Assembly: GCA_021767245.1 (NCBI GenBank)
Contig: JAASTO010000024.1
Coordinates: 1 to 20,591, forward strand
DNA: 20,591 nt
Source of the DNA: Balneolaceae bacterium
Lineage (GTDB): Bacteria > Bacteroidota > Rhodothermia > Balneolales > Balneolaceae
Reading direction: 5' to 3'
In this document: positions 14,121-20,591 of the stretch, piece by piece
Layout: each line of letters starts with the position of its first letter
Numbering within the stretch: position 1 is the stretch's first letter
The notes under the pieces: model-generated
Seen by the model: only the letters and a program-made list of their open reading frames with translations
Databases searched by the model: none
Told to the model about the DNA's origin: nothing
Made by a program: the position numbers and the translations under genes

Positions 14121-14684
14121 ATGAATCTAAAAGTAATTAGCAGCACAGACAGACCGAATTCAAATGCCCTGAAGGTTTCAAACTACGTAAAGACCTTATA
14201 TGAACAAGAAGGGGTTAATGTTGAGGTCATAAGCCTGGAAGATTTTCCCCTGGCTGAGGTAGCTGGTGGACAATACGGGAAGGAGATCCCCAAAGTAAAG
14301 GCATTCAGAGATCCTATTATTAATGCCGATGGGTTGATCTTTGTCATACCGGAGTATAACGGAAGCTTTCCGGGTATACTGAAGATGTTCATTGATTATC
14401 TGCCATTTCCCAAAGCGTTTGAAAAGATGCCTATGGCTTTTATCGGGGAAGCGGATGGAGCATTCGGGGCATTGCGTTCTGTAGAGCAGTTTCAAATGAT
14501 AGCTAATTACCGAAATGCCCTTCAGTTTCCGGAGCGGGTATTCATTGCCAGAGTGAATAAGGAATTTGATGAAGTGTCCGGGATAAAAGACAAGTTTACG
14601 CAAGGATTGCTGGAATCACAGGTACGTAATTTCATTAAGTTTGTGGAAGCATCTACTGAGAAAGAAATGGATCAGCTGGTTTGA
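14121..14684 (+). CDS. NADPH-dependent FMN reductase family protein
   Basis: This is a flavodoxin-like flavoprotein of 187 aa that moves electrons from NAD(P)H to FMN or to quinones and similar acceptors. The FMN phosphate-binding segment is STDRPNSNALK at residues 8-18 (the family S-x-R-x-x-S pattern), and PEYNGSFPGILK at 77-88 contacts the isoalloxazine ring. The length fits the PF03358 family. A consensus promoter lies about 30 bp upstream; there is no clear Shine-Dalgarno sequence. It stands alone between a gene-free region and the convergent response-regulator operon. The substrate cannot be told from sequence; FMN, quinone, chromate or azo reduction are all found in this family. Confidence 0.9.
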   Translation: MNLKVISSTDRPNSNALKVSNYVKTLYEQEGVNVEVISLEDFPLAEVAGGQYGKEIPKVKAFRDPIINADGLIFVIPEYNGSFPGILKMFIDYLPFPKAFEKMPMAFIGEADGAFGALRSVEQFQMIANYRNALQFPERVFIARVNKEFDEVSGIKDKFTQGLLESQVRNFIKFVEASTEKEMDQLV

Positions 14685-14711
14685 ACCTAGCTCTGATGCA
14701 GTACAAACCCA

Positions 14712-15416
14712 TTAGTTATTTCGGAGCATATATCCGACCCCATGCAAGGTGATCAAATAACGTGGATCGTCGGGGTGCACTTCAATCTTTGCTCTCAATT
14801 TTGATATATGTACATCAACTGTACGGGTGTTGGTACTAAATTCGTACCGCCACACCTTTTCAAGAAGTTCATCCCGTGATACCGGCTCGTTCGAACTTTT
14901 GAGAAGATATCGGATCAATTCCACCTCTCTTGAGGTCAGTTCCACTTCCTCACCGTCAGGCCGATAGACCATGCCCTCCATAAGGTCGATCTTTACATCA
15001 CCAAGATTTAAGATATCAACCTCGCCGGAAGTTGAATAGGTGCCCGCACGACGGAGTCGGGCTTCAATGCGTGCCAATAGTTCTTTTACACCAAAGGGCT
15101 TGGTCAGGTAGTCATCGGCTCCAAGGCTAAGTCCCTTCACCTTGTCAGGTTCCTGATCTTTTGCGGTAAGCATAATGACGGGAAAAGTGTATTTCTCCTT
15201 ACGCAGTTCTTCCATGATATCGTAACCGCTTTTGCCGGGGAGCATGATATCGAGCAGCATTAGATCCGGCTTGTGTTCCTTTACCATTTCAATGGCCTGG
15301 GTACCTTCTTCACTGACTACAACATCATAACCCTCGCTTTCAAGAGTGTCACGAAGGGTGAAAATAAGACTAGGCTCGTCTTCTACTACAAGAATTTTCA
15401 TGCGCTTATCCGACAT
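14712..15416 (-). CDS. OmpR/PhoB-family response regulator
   Basis: Numbered from ATG 15416, the receiver domain has the acidic pair at Glu12-Asp13, phospho-acceptor Asp56 in LLDIMLPG, Thr84 and Lys106 in TKPFG. The C-terminal winged-helix DNA-binding domain ends in RTVDVHISKLRAKIE and HGVGYMLR. Such regulators bind direct repeats with about one helical turn of spacing. The histidine-kinase gene immediately precedes it, with stop and start overlapping by 11 bases. The start is uncertain: ATG 15440 extends the frame, while ATG 15401, preceded by GGATAAG, would begin directly at MKILVVEDE, as most homologues do. The target genes are unknown; the 11-bp-phased array at 2843-2908 is the kind of site this class recognises, a link that is only inferred. 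Confidence 0.94.
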   Translation of the reverse strand: MSDKRMKILVVEDEPSLIFTLRDTLESEGYDVVVSEEGTQAIEMVKEHKPDLMLLDIMLPGKSGYDIMEELRKEKYTFPVIMLTAKDQEPDKVKGLSLGADDYLTKPFGVKELLARIEARLRRAGTYSTSGEVDILNLGDVKIDLMEGMVYRPDGEEVELTSREVELIRYLLKSSNEPVSRDELLEKVWRYEFSTNTRTVDVHISKLRAKIEVHPDDPRYLITLHGVGYMLRNN

Positions 15417-17124
15417 ATTCAGTGTGTTTTTTATTATCATTATGATCTAAGGAAGTAGGAGACTGACCACTATCCTGACTTAATTTAGGAAATCTGACAA
15501 TAAATGTTGTCCCATCATCGGGATTACTTTTTACTTCAATGCTACCCTTGTTAAGATCCACCATATTCTTCACAATACTTAGCCCTAATCCATGGCCCTT
15601 TATTTTAGAGCTGGTTGTATCTGAGTTCTCAACCCGATAAAACTTTTTGAATATATTTTTCTGCTCTTTCTTAGGGATCCCGATTCCATGATCAGAAATA
15701 CTCAAGTAAACATATTTATTATCTGATGTGACCTGATACTCTATGAATTTTTCATCACGACTGTATTTGATCGCATTTTCAGTGAGATTACTAATGATGG
15801 TTTCAATATGATCTTTATCCACTAGGCAAAGGGCATTTTCGTGATCGGAGGTGAATTTAACTTCAAATCCTTTCTTTTCAACATAAGCTCTGTTTTCCTC
15901 TAAGTAGGATGTCATCAGATCATGTAAACTGTAGGGGGCAGCTTTGGCCAGATTTTGACCTGAATCGACCCGGGCAACATCCAATAGCTTTTCGATCATA
16001 CCTTTTAATCGGATAGATTCATTGTAAATGTGATCCCCATACTGCTTCAGGCGTTTTGGTTCGGTTACCCTGCCATCCGAGATATTCTCGCCGGCAGCCT
16101 GCATGACAGCCAGGGGAGTTTTAAGTTCATGCGTCACATTTGCCAGAAAATTGGCCTGAGTTTGTGCCAGTCGTCTTTCCCGTTGAGCCGTGACGAACAT
16201 AAAAATTAGAGAACCTGTAAGAAACAGCATGGCAAAGCCCAACACAAAGAGGTTCTTCACCAAAGTGGCGTTATAAGCGACAGATACAGGCGACTCAAGA
16301 AATGCCAGATTCAGGGTCCAGTTATCAAAAAATCCGGATCCGGAAAAACGCATTCGATGATCGACGATATCGAAATTAAATTCAATAGAGGGATCATTGG
16401 TAGCCAGTATCTCATCATTGGTCCAGTCTCGAATCCAAACGGCAACACCCGATTCATCACTGTCACCAAAATAATTTTTGAGGTAGGGAGGAAAGACCTC
16501 TTCAATGATGTATCGATCATCAATGATCAGAGTAAGGATCCCGATCAGGCTGTTTTCATTCAGATTGATTAATCCCAGGTTCAGGCTTCGGTGGGTATCA
16601 AATTCAAAGTTATTATTCCACCGGTAGTTGAAATCATTCAACTGTATCTTCGTTTTTGTGCGAGCGATCCCAACACCGTCGCATACCAGTTTAGGGTATT
16701 GATCTGTGGGTACGATCTGATTATTGACAGGATCATAGCGATAAATCTGAGCGTCATCCAAGCAGGGGTCGGTTCCATCAGGGGTAAAATATATGTCTGT
16801 GAAAAATGGACTGGCAGCAGACCGTGTTAGTACTTCATTGATATTATCGGGCAACTGACCGGAATGCTGTATGGAATTTTCAATGGTTTCAAGTTCGATG
16901 GAAGAAATACCCCTGAGTGGATCGATGATCTGATTGCGGATGGAGTCGTTGATCTCATCAAGCTGATCGACCCTGCGTTCTTCCTCACCTTCAACCATTC
17001 GGGATCTGAGATCATAAAGGGAAAGTACATTCATGGTAGTGAGGGCAATGATGGCAAATAAGCCGATCATTAAAAGTGCCCACCGAAAAGCCCTGTTTCC
17101 TAAAATTTTCATGTGTCTTGTCAT
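15406..17124 (-). CDS. Membrane sensor histidine kinase
   Basis: The 572-aa kinase has a first membrane helix at about residues 12-35, an extracytoplasmic sensor region of about 255 residues (36-289) that I cannot assign to a family, and a second helix at about 290-312. The phospho-acceptor His332 is in THELKTP, the N box NLTENAIKYS at 446-455, the G1 box DHGIGIP at 478-484 and the G2 box GHGLGLS at 510-516. These are all intact, so autophosphorylation and transfer to the overlapping OmpR-type regulator are expected. No HAMP domain is apparent between the second helix and the dimerisation domain. ATG 17124 or ATG 17112 could be used. Upstream, TATATTTA (17152-17145) with a TTTTG further up is a weak match to the Bacteroidetes promoter. 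Confidence 0.95.
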   Translation of the reverse strand: MTRHMKILGNRAFRWALLMIGLFAIIALTTMNVLSLYDLRSRMVEGEEERRVDQLDEINDSIRNQIIDPLRGISSIELETIENSIQHSGQLPDNINEVLTRSAASPFFTDIYFTPDGTDPCLDDAQIYRYDPVNNQIVPTDQYPKLVCDGVGIARTKTKIQLNDFNYRWNNNFEFDTHRSLNLGLINLNENSLIGILTLIIDDRYIIEEVFPPYLKNYFGDSDESGVAVWIRDWTNDEILATNDPSIEFNFDIVDHRMRFSGSGFFDNWTLNLAFLESPVSVAYNATLVKNLFVLGFAMLFLTGSLIFMFVTAQRERRLAQTQANFLANVTHELKTPLAVMQAAGENISDGRVTEPKRLKQYGDHIYNESIRLKGMIEKLLDVARVDSGQNLAKAAPYSLHDLMTSYLEENRAYVEKKGFEVKFTSDHENALCLVDKDHIETIISNLTENAIKYSRDEKFIEYQVTSDNKYVYLSISDHGIGIPKKEQKNIFKKFYRVENSDTTSSKIKGHGLGLSIVKNMVDLNKGSIEVKSNPDDGTTFIVRFPKLSQDSGQSPTSLDHNDNKKHTEYVG

Positions 17125-17200
17125 TTGAATCAGATAACCTGAGGTAAATATACCGAGTTAGTGCAATGAATGAACTCAAAATTGGTAAAAGCTACAGCAT

Positions 17201-17231
17201 AAAAAAACCCTTCTGATCAAGAGAAGGGTTT
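17201..17231 (-). terminator. Intrinsic terminator after the CheY-like gene
   Basis: On the minus strand a perfect 10-bp stem (AAACCCTTCT with AGAAGGGTTT, 17231-17222 with 17214-17205) and a 7-base loop lead into seven T. It begins about 29 bases after the stop of the receiver gene and separates it from the histidine-kinase operon. Confidence 0.9.
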
Positions 17232-17259
17232 AAATTCAAATCTTAAGAGGTATGTCAGG

Positions 17260-17646
17260 TTATTTTTCTATTTTGTCAATATTTCTCTCGATTGACTCCT
17301 TCAGGTCGTTGAATTCAATTGGTTTTACCAGGTAATCAAGATAATTGGTTTCTTTGGCTCTCTGCACGTGGTGAGGGTCTGAGTTTCCGGTAATATAAAT
17401 AACCGGCACATCCGAGAATTTACGGATCTCTTCCATAGCGGTAATACCGTCTATTTCACCTTCAAGCGAGATATCCATTAAAATAAGGTCAGGTTTGATC
17501 TTTTGGGCAACTTCAATGGCGGTTTTACCATAAACGAGTTCCCCTTCAGCATCGTAACCCAGTTTTTCCAAATAGCTCTCATACAGAAGATTCAGAATTA
17601 GATCGTCTTCTACGATCATCACTGTTTTATTCTGTTTGTTATCCAT
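17260..17646 (-). CDS. Single-domain (CheY-like) response regulator
   Basis: This 128-aa protein is a lone receiver domain: acidic pair at residues 14-15, phospho-acceptor Asp58 in LMDISLEG, Thr86 in YITGNSD and Lys108 in LVKPIE. There is no output domain, so it must signal by protein contact or serve as a phosphate relay. The EGEIDGITAMEEIR stretch resembles receivers in hybrid or phosphorelay systems of Bacteroidota. It lies upstream of the histidine-kinase/OmpR operon on the same strand but has its own strong terminator, so it is a separate transcript; whether that kinase phosphorylates it is unknown. No Shine-Dalgarno sequence or exact consensus promoter is evident. Confidence 0.92.
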   Translation of the reverse strand: MDNKQNKTVMIVEDDLILNLLYESYLEKLGYDAEGELVYGKTAIEVAQKIKPDLILMDISLEGEIDGITAMEEIRKFSDVPVIYITGNSDPHHVQRAKETNYLDYLVKPIEFNDLKESIERNIDKIEK

Positions 17647-17789
17647 CTTATTCGATTAATTCAAAAGCTGTAAACATTGTAATCCCTAATAATAACATGA
17701 AAAGATATTAAAGGAAATTTTGAAGGAATAAAAATCCTTGAAAATTTAAAGCTTATACTGTAAAGGGTAAGCTAAAGAAAATATGAAGC

Positions 17790-17828
17790 AAAAAAATAGC
17801 CTGCTAAACCATTTAATTTAGCAGGCTA
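17790..17828 (-). terminator. Intrinsic terminator after tRNA-Leu
   Basis: A perfect 12-bp stem (TAGCCTGCTAAA with TTTAGCAGGCTA, 17828-17817 with 17808-17797) with an 8-base loop is followed on the minus strand by seven T. The stem begins three bases after the tRNA 3' end. Confidence 0.92.
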
Positions 17829-17830
17829 AG

Positions 17831-17918
17831 TACCGCTGATCGGACTCGAACCGATACGGGCATTTTAATACCCATTGGATTTTAAGTCCAACGTGTCTAC
17901 CAATTCCACCACAGCGGC
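17831..17918 (-). tRNA. tRNA-Leu, anticodon UAA
   Basis: The minus strand folds as a class II tRNA. The acceptor GCCGCTG pairs with CAGCGGT, with a first G-U pair as in E. coli tRNA-Leu(UAA). The D-arm region is GTGGAATTGGTAGACAC, the anticodon stem TTGGA/TCCAA encloses loop CTTAAAA with anticodon TAA, the variable arm is long (TGGGTATTAAAATGCCC), and the T-arm contains GGTTCGAGTCC. Discriminator A is at 17831, as expected for leucine. The 3' CCA is not encoded. It has its own promoter and terminator. Confidence 0.97.
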
Positions 17919-17935
17919 TACGGTTAAGTAGGCGC

Positions 17936-17968
17936 CAAATATACGGGTTTGTTGGTTACATCTTCAAA
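17936..17968 (-). promoter_or_regulatory. Bacteroidetes-type promoter of tRNA-Leu
   Basis: On the minus strand TTTG (17968-17965), a 21-bp spacer and TATATTTG (17943-17936) match the -33/-7 consensus perfectly. Transcription would start near 17930, about 12 bases before the tRNA 5' end. Confidence 0.75.
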
Positions 17969-18054
17969 GTTCTTTTTCGTTTTTTCGATTTTTTCCTCTG
18001 CCCGCCTGATGATATATTCCGCACTCACCAAATCACATACAGAATTGAAAATAC

Positions 18055-19824
18055 ATGACATTTGAAGGCTGGTTTGTTTTAGGGGTGATCCTGATCTGCC
18101 TGTTCCTGCTGGTAGGCACATCCATATCAGTTGATATCATCTTATTTGCGGGGCTTGCGGTGATCTTTATAACAGGAATTCTACCCGCTGAACAGGCTCT
18201 ATCCGGATTTTCGAATGAGGGAATGCTGACTGTGGCAGCCCTGTATATTGTAGCGGCCGGACTAAAGGAAACCGGAGCTATTCATTTCATTGTTCAAAAA
18301 GTGATGGGGGATGCAAAAACGGTCAAAAAGGCGCAGTTACGCATTATGAGTCCGGTGATGGTCATGAGTGCTTTTCTGAATAATACGCCGATAGTGGCTT
18401 CCTTCATTCCGGCTTTGGAGCGGTGGAGCCGTATCTCTCAGATCCCGGTATCCAAGATCCTGATCCCGTTGAGTTATGCCGCTATATTAGGAGGTACCTG
18501 CACGCTGATCGGAACCAGTACCAATCTCATCATCAATGGTTTGATGATACAGCATGGATCGTTGCAGACCATTGGATTATTTGAGCCGGCGCTTATTGGG
18601 ATTCCGGTGGCGATAGCTGGTTTTATTTATCTGATGCTATTTGGGGAACGGTTACTGCCTGTTAGAGGCTCAAGTTTGGATACTTTTAAGGATCCGAGGG
18701 AATATACCATTGAGATGATCGTGGAAGCGGAAAGTTCTTTGACAGGTAAGACCATTGAAGATGCAGGGCTAAGAAATCTGCCGGGTCTATATTTGATAGA
18801 GATCCAACGTAATCAGCGAACTATTCCGGCAGTTGGCCCTTATGAAATACTTAAAGGCAACGATCGGTTGATCTTTACCGGTATTGTGGATTCTATTATT
18901 GATCTTCAACAGATCACCGGATTGGAACCCGCTACCGATCAGGTGTTTAAGCTGAATGCTCCCCGCAATGAGCGAAAAATGATCGAGGCGGTGGTATCCC
19001 GTTCAAATCCTCTGATCGGAAGAACCATCAGGGATGGGCATTTCAGGGACCGGTATGATGCCGTGGTGATCGCCGTTTCACGAAGCGGTGAGCGGATCAA
19101 TGAAAAGATCGGGGATATTACCCTGCGGATGGGGGATGTGTTACTCCTTGAGGCTCACCCCAATTTTGTAAACAAATACCGCAACTCCAGTGATTTCTAT
19201 CTGGTGAGTCCGATCGAAGACTCAACTCCTGTCACATACGAAAAAGCCTGGATAGCAGGGCTTTCATTGGTAGGTATGGTCGTACTGGCGGCAACCGGGA
19301 TCCTGAGTATGCTTCAGGCAGCTATTGTTGCCGGTGGCTTTCTATTGGTCACCAAAAGCTTCAGATACTCGAATGCCCTTGAAAGTGTAGATTGGCGGGT
19401 TTTGATCGCTATTGCTTCTGCTTTGGGATTGGGAAGTGCTTTAGAGTACACCGGAACCGCAGAATATCTGGCTACCAACCTGCTTTCTTTTGCGGGAGAT
19501 AACCCCACTCTCGCATTGGCTTTGACCTACCTGGCCACCTGGTTGCTAACAGAGATGATCACCAATAATGCAGCCGCAGTATTAGTGTTTCCGGTCGCTC
19601 TTTCACTCGCAGCTAGCCTTGGGGTTGATTTCATGCCCTTTGCCATGGTGATGATCGTAGCGGCATCGGCCAGTTTTTCATCACCGATAGGCTATCAGAC
19701 CAATTTGATGGTGTATGGACCGGGTGGCTATCAGTTCACTGATTTTACTAAGATTGGCCTGCCTTTGAATTTGATAGTCGGACTAATTGCCGTATCTTTA
19801 ATACCCTATATTTGGAATTTTTAA
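18055..19824 (+). CDS. SLC13-family permease with two RCK_C (TrkA_C) domains, probable sulfate transporter
   Basis: The 589-aa protein belongs to the SLC13/DASS-like permeases, which are usually sodium-coupled anion transporters. The N-terminal membrane half carries NNTPIV (109-114) and GTSTNLI (153-159). Two regulatory RCK_C domains follow at about 215-290 (SSLTGKTIEDAGL) and 305-385 (NPLIGRTIRDGHF). The second membrane half repeats the motifs as TNNAAAVLVFP and SPIGYQTNLMVYGPGGY, giving the inverted-repeat fold. The gene ends nine bases before cysQ, so the two are cotranscribed and sulfate is the likely substrate; thiosulfate or another anion is possible. No Shine-Dalgarno sequence precedes ATG 18055. 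The gene is divergent from tRNA-Leu. Confidence 0.9.
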   Translation: MTFEGWFVLGVILICLFLLVGTSISVDIILFAGLAVIFITGILPAEQALSGFSNEGMLTVAALYIVAAGLKETGAIHFIVQKVMGDAKTVKKAQLRIMSPVMVMSAFLNNTPIVASFIPALERWSRISQIPVSKILIPLSYAAILGGTCTLIGTSTNLIINGLMIQHGSLQTIGLFEPALIGIPVAIAGFIYLMLFGERLLPVRGSSLDTFKDPREYTIEMIVEAESSLTGKTIEDAGLRNLPGLYLIEIQRNQRTIPAVGPYEILKGNDRLIFTGIVDSIIDLQQITGLEPATDQVFKLNAPRNERKMIEAVVSRSNPLIGRTIRDGHFRDRYDAVVIAVSRSGERINEKIGDITLRMGDVLLLEAHPNFVNKYRNSSDFYLVSPIEDSTPVTYEKAWIAGLSLVGMVVLAATGILSMLQAAIVAGGFLLVTKSFRYSNALESVDWRVLIAIASALGLGSALEYTGTAEYLATNLLSFAGDNPTLALALTYLATWLLTEMITNNAAAVLVFPVALSLAASLGVDFMPFAMVMIVAASASFSSPIGYQTNLMVYGPGGYQFTDFTKIGLPLNLIVGLIAVSLIPYIWNF

Positions 19825-19833
19825 AAGAGGTAA

Positions 19834-20591
19834 ATGCTCAATCAGGTTATTAAAACTGCAGAAGAGGCGGGGCAAAAAATTTTAGAATTTTATGAGACGG
19901 ATGTTGAAGTCATTACCAAAGAGGATGACTCCCCGCTCACCAAGGCAGATCTTGCCGCCCATCACACCATTGTTAATGCATTAAAAGAGATCGATCCCGA
20001 TACTCCGGTCATATCCGAAGAGTCCGGCATTCCCGACTATGAGGAAAGAAGATCCTGGGAGTCTTTCTGGTTGGTTGATCCCCTGGATGGAACCAAGGAA
20101 TTCATTAAAAAAAATGGTGAATTCACGGTTAATATCGCTTTGATCAAGGGAGATAAGCCGGTACTTGGTGTGGTTTATGTTCCTGCTTTCGATGTTATGT
20201 ATTATGGGGATGAGACCATTGGCTCATACAAGCGAGAAGGAAATAACAAAGCAATAAAGCTGGAAACAGAAACCTTTCAAAGATCTGAACCGGCAAGGAT
20301 CGTAGTCAGTCGTTCTCACGGAGATGACTCTACTCAAAAAAAATTAAGTGATCTTGGTATTGAGGTCAGTGAAGAAGTTCCCTCCGGAAGCTCCATTAAA
20401 TTTTGCCTGGTTGCAGAAGGTAAAGCTGATCTTTATCCGCGACTTGGGCCAACGATGGAGTGGGATACGGCCGCTGCCGATGCCGTTTACCGATATTCCG
20501 GTAAGAACGGAGAGAAATACTCTCCGCTAAGCTACAACAAGGAAACTTTCAAAAACCCTTATTTTTTATTGGGGATGGATGAGTTTGTGGA
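19834..20591 (+). CDS. cysQ: 3'(2'),5'-bisphosphate nucleotidase CysQ (3' end beyond window)
   Basis: The frame starts at ATG 19834 with an AGAGG ribosome-binding site and stays open to the end of the window, about 252 residues, so the C-terminus is missing. It is an inositol-monophosphatase-superfamily enzyme with the metal-binding residues: Asp39 in TKAD, Glu in SEESG at 61-65, the signature DPLDGTKEF at 82-90 and the C-terminal WDTAAAD. CysQ hydrolyses PAP (3'-phosphoadenosine 5'-phosphate) to AMP, removing a toxic by-product of sulfate assimilation. The preceding SLC13 permease ends nine bases upstream, which supports a sulfate-assimilation operon; cysD/cysN/cysC genes may follow outside the window. 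IMPase-type alternatives are less likely given the TKEF extension. Confidence 0.93.
   Translation, partial: MLNQVIKTAEEAGQKILEFYETDVEVITKEDDSPLTKADLAAHHTIVNALKEIDPDTPVISEESGIPDYEERRSWESFWLVDPLDGTKEFIKKNGEFTVNIALIKGDKPVLGVVYVPAFDVMYYGDETIGSYKREGNNKAIKLETETFQRSEPARIVVSRSHGDDSTQKKLSDLGIEVSEEVPSGSSIKFCLVAEGKADLYPRLGPTMEWDTAAADAVYRYSGKNGEKYSPLSYNKETFKNPYFLLGMDEFV

Noticed and set aside
17924..18064. Minus-strand open frame of about 46 codons between tRNA-Leu and the SLC13 gene
   Set aside because: It contains the tRNA promoter (TTTG-N21-TATATTTG), overlaps the SLC13 start, and has no ribosome-binding site. Charged composition alone is not enough to call it.

Overview
The window looks like a chromosomal piece of a free-living, probably marine, bacterium of the Bacteroidota/Balneolota type. 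Four lines point there. A textbook Bacteroidetes-type promoter (TTTG, 21 bp, TATATTTG) precedes the tRNA gene, and similar elements precede other genes. The BlaR1-like M56 peptidase carries a TonB C-terminal domain. The fatty-acid genes have the thiolase/DECR-like layout. Several start sites lack a Shine-Dalgarno sequence while others have strong ones. No phage, integrase, intact insertion sequence or CRISPR array is visible. The genus is not determined.

Layout. 1-2216 (+): beta-oxidation genes, namely the last codons of an upstream gene (probably a 3-hydroxyacyl-CoA dehydrogenase), the thiolase fadA, a 42-bp perfect palindrome and a 2,4-dienoyl-CoA reductase-like SDR. 2230-6320 (-): a 51-aa membrane peptide, a small secreted protein behind a six-unit 11-bp-phased GTTAAC array, a degenerate Gfo/Idh/MocA-like protein, a PspC-domain protein, and a BlaI-type repressor / M56-TonB sensor pair with its own operator and terminator. 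6431-12419 (+): a DNA-repair block with an iron-sulfur (6-4)-type photolyase, two uncharacterised membrane proteins, a class II CPD-type photolyase and rarA. 12420-12881: gene-free DNA with diverged repeats. 12882-13678 (-): a macro-domain protein and a small membrane protein. 13679-14120: gene-free, with two strong hairpins, a possible small RNA. 14121-14684 (+): an FMN reductase. 14712-17646 (-): a response regulator, a membrane histidine kinase and a stand-alone CheY-like receiver. 17831-17918 (-): tRNA-Leu(UAA). 18055-20591 (+): an SLC13 permease and cysQ, which runs off the end.

How the genes fit together. The first block degrades saturated and unsaturated fatty acids. The two photolyases belong to families that repair the two main UV photoproducts, and rarA handles stalled forks, so 6.4-12.4 kb reads as a UV-damage region. 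BlaI and the M56 protein form a sensor/repressor circuit with a visible autoregulatory operator, but the signal is unknown. The SLC13 permease next to cysQ suggests sulfate uptake coupled to sulfate assimilation. The least explained items are the 11-bp-phased array before the secreted protein (which resembles a PhoB/PhoP-type operator), the two-gene membrane module between the photolyases, the hairpin-rich region at 13.8 kb, and two long perfect palindromes.
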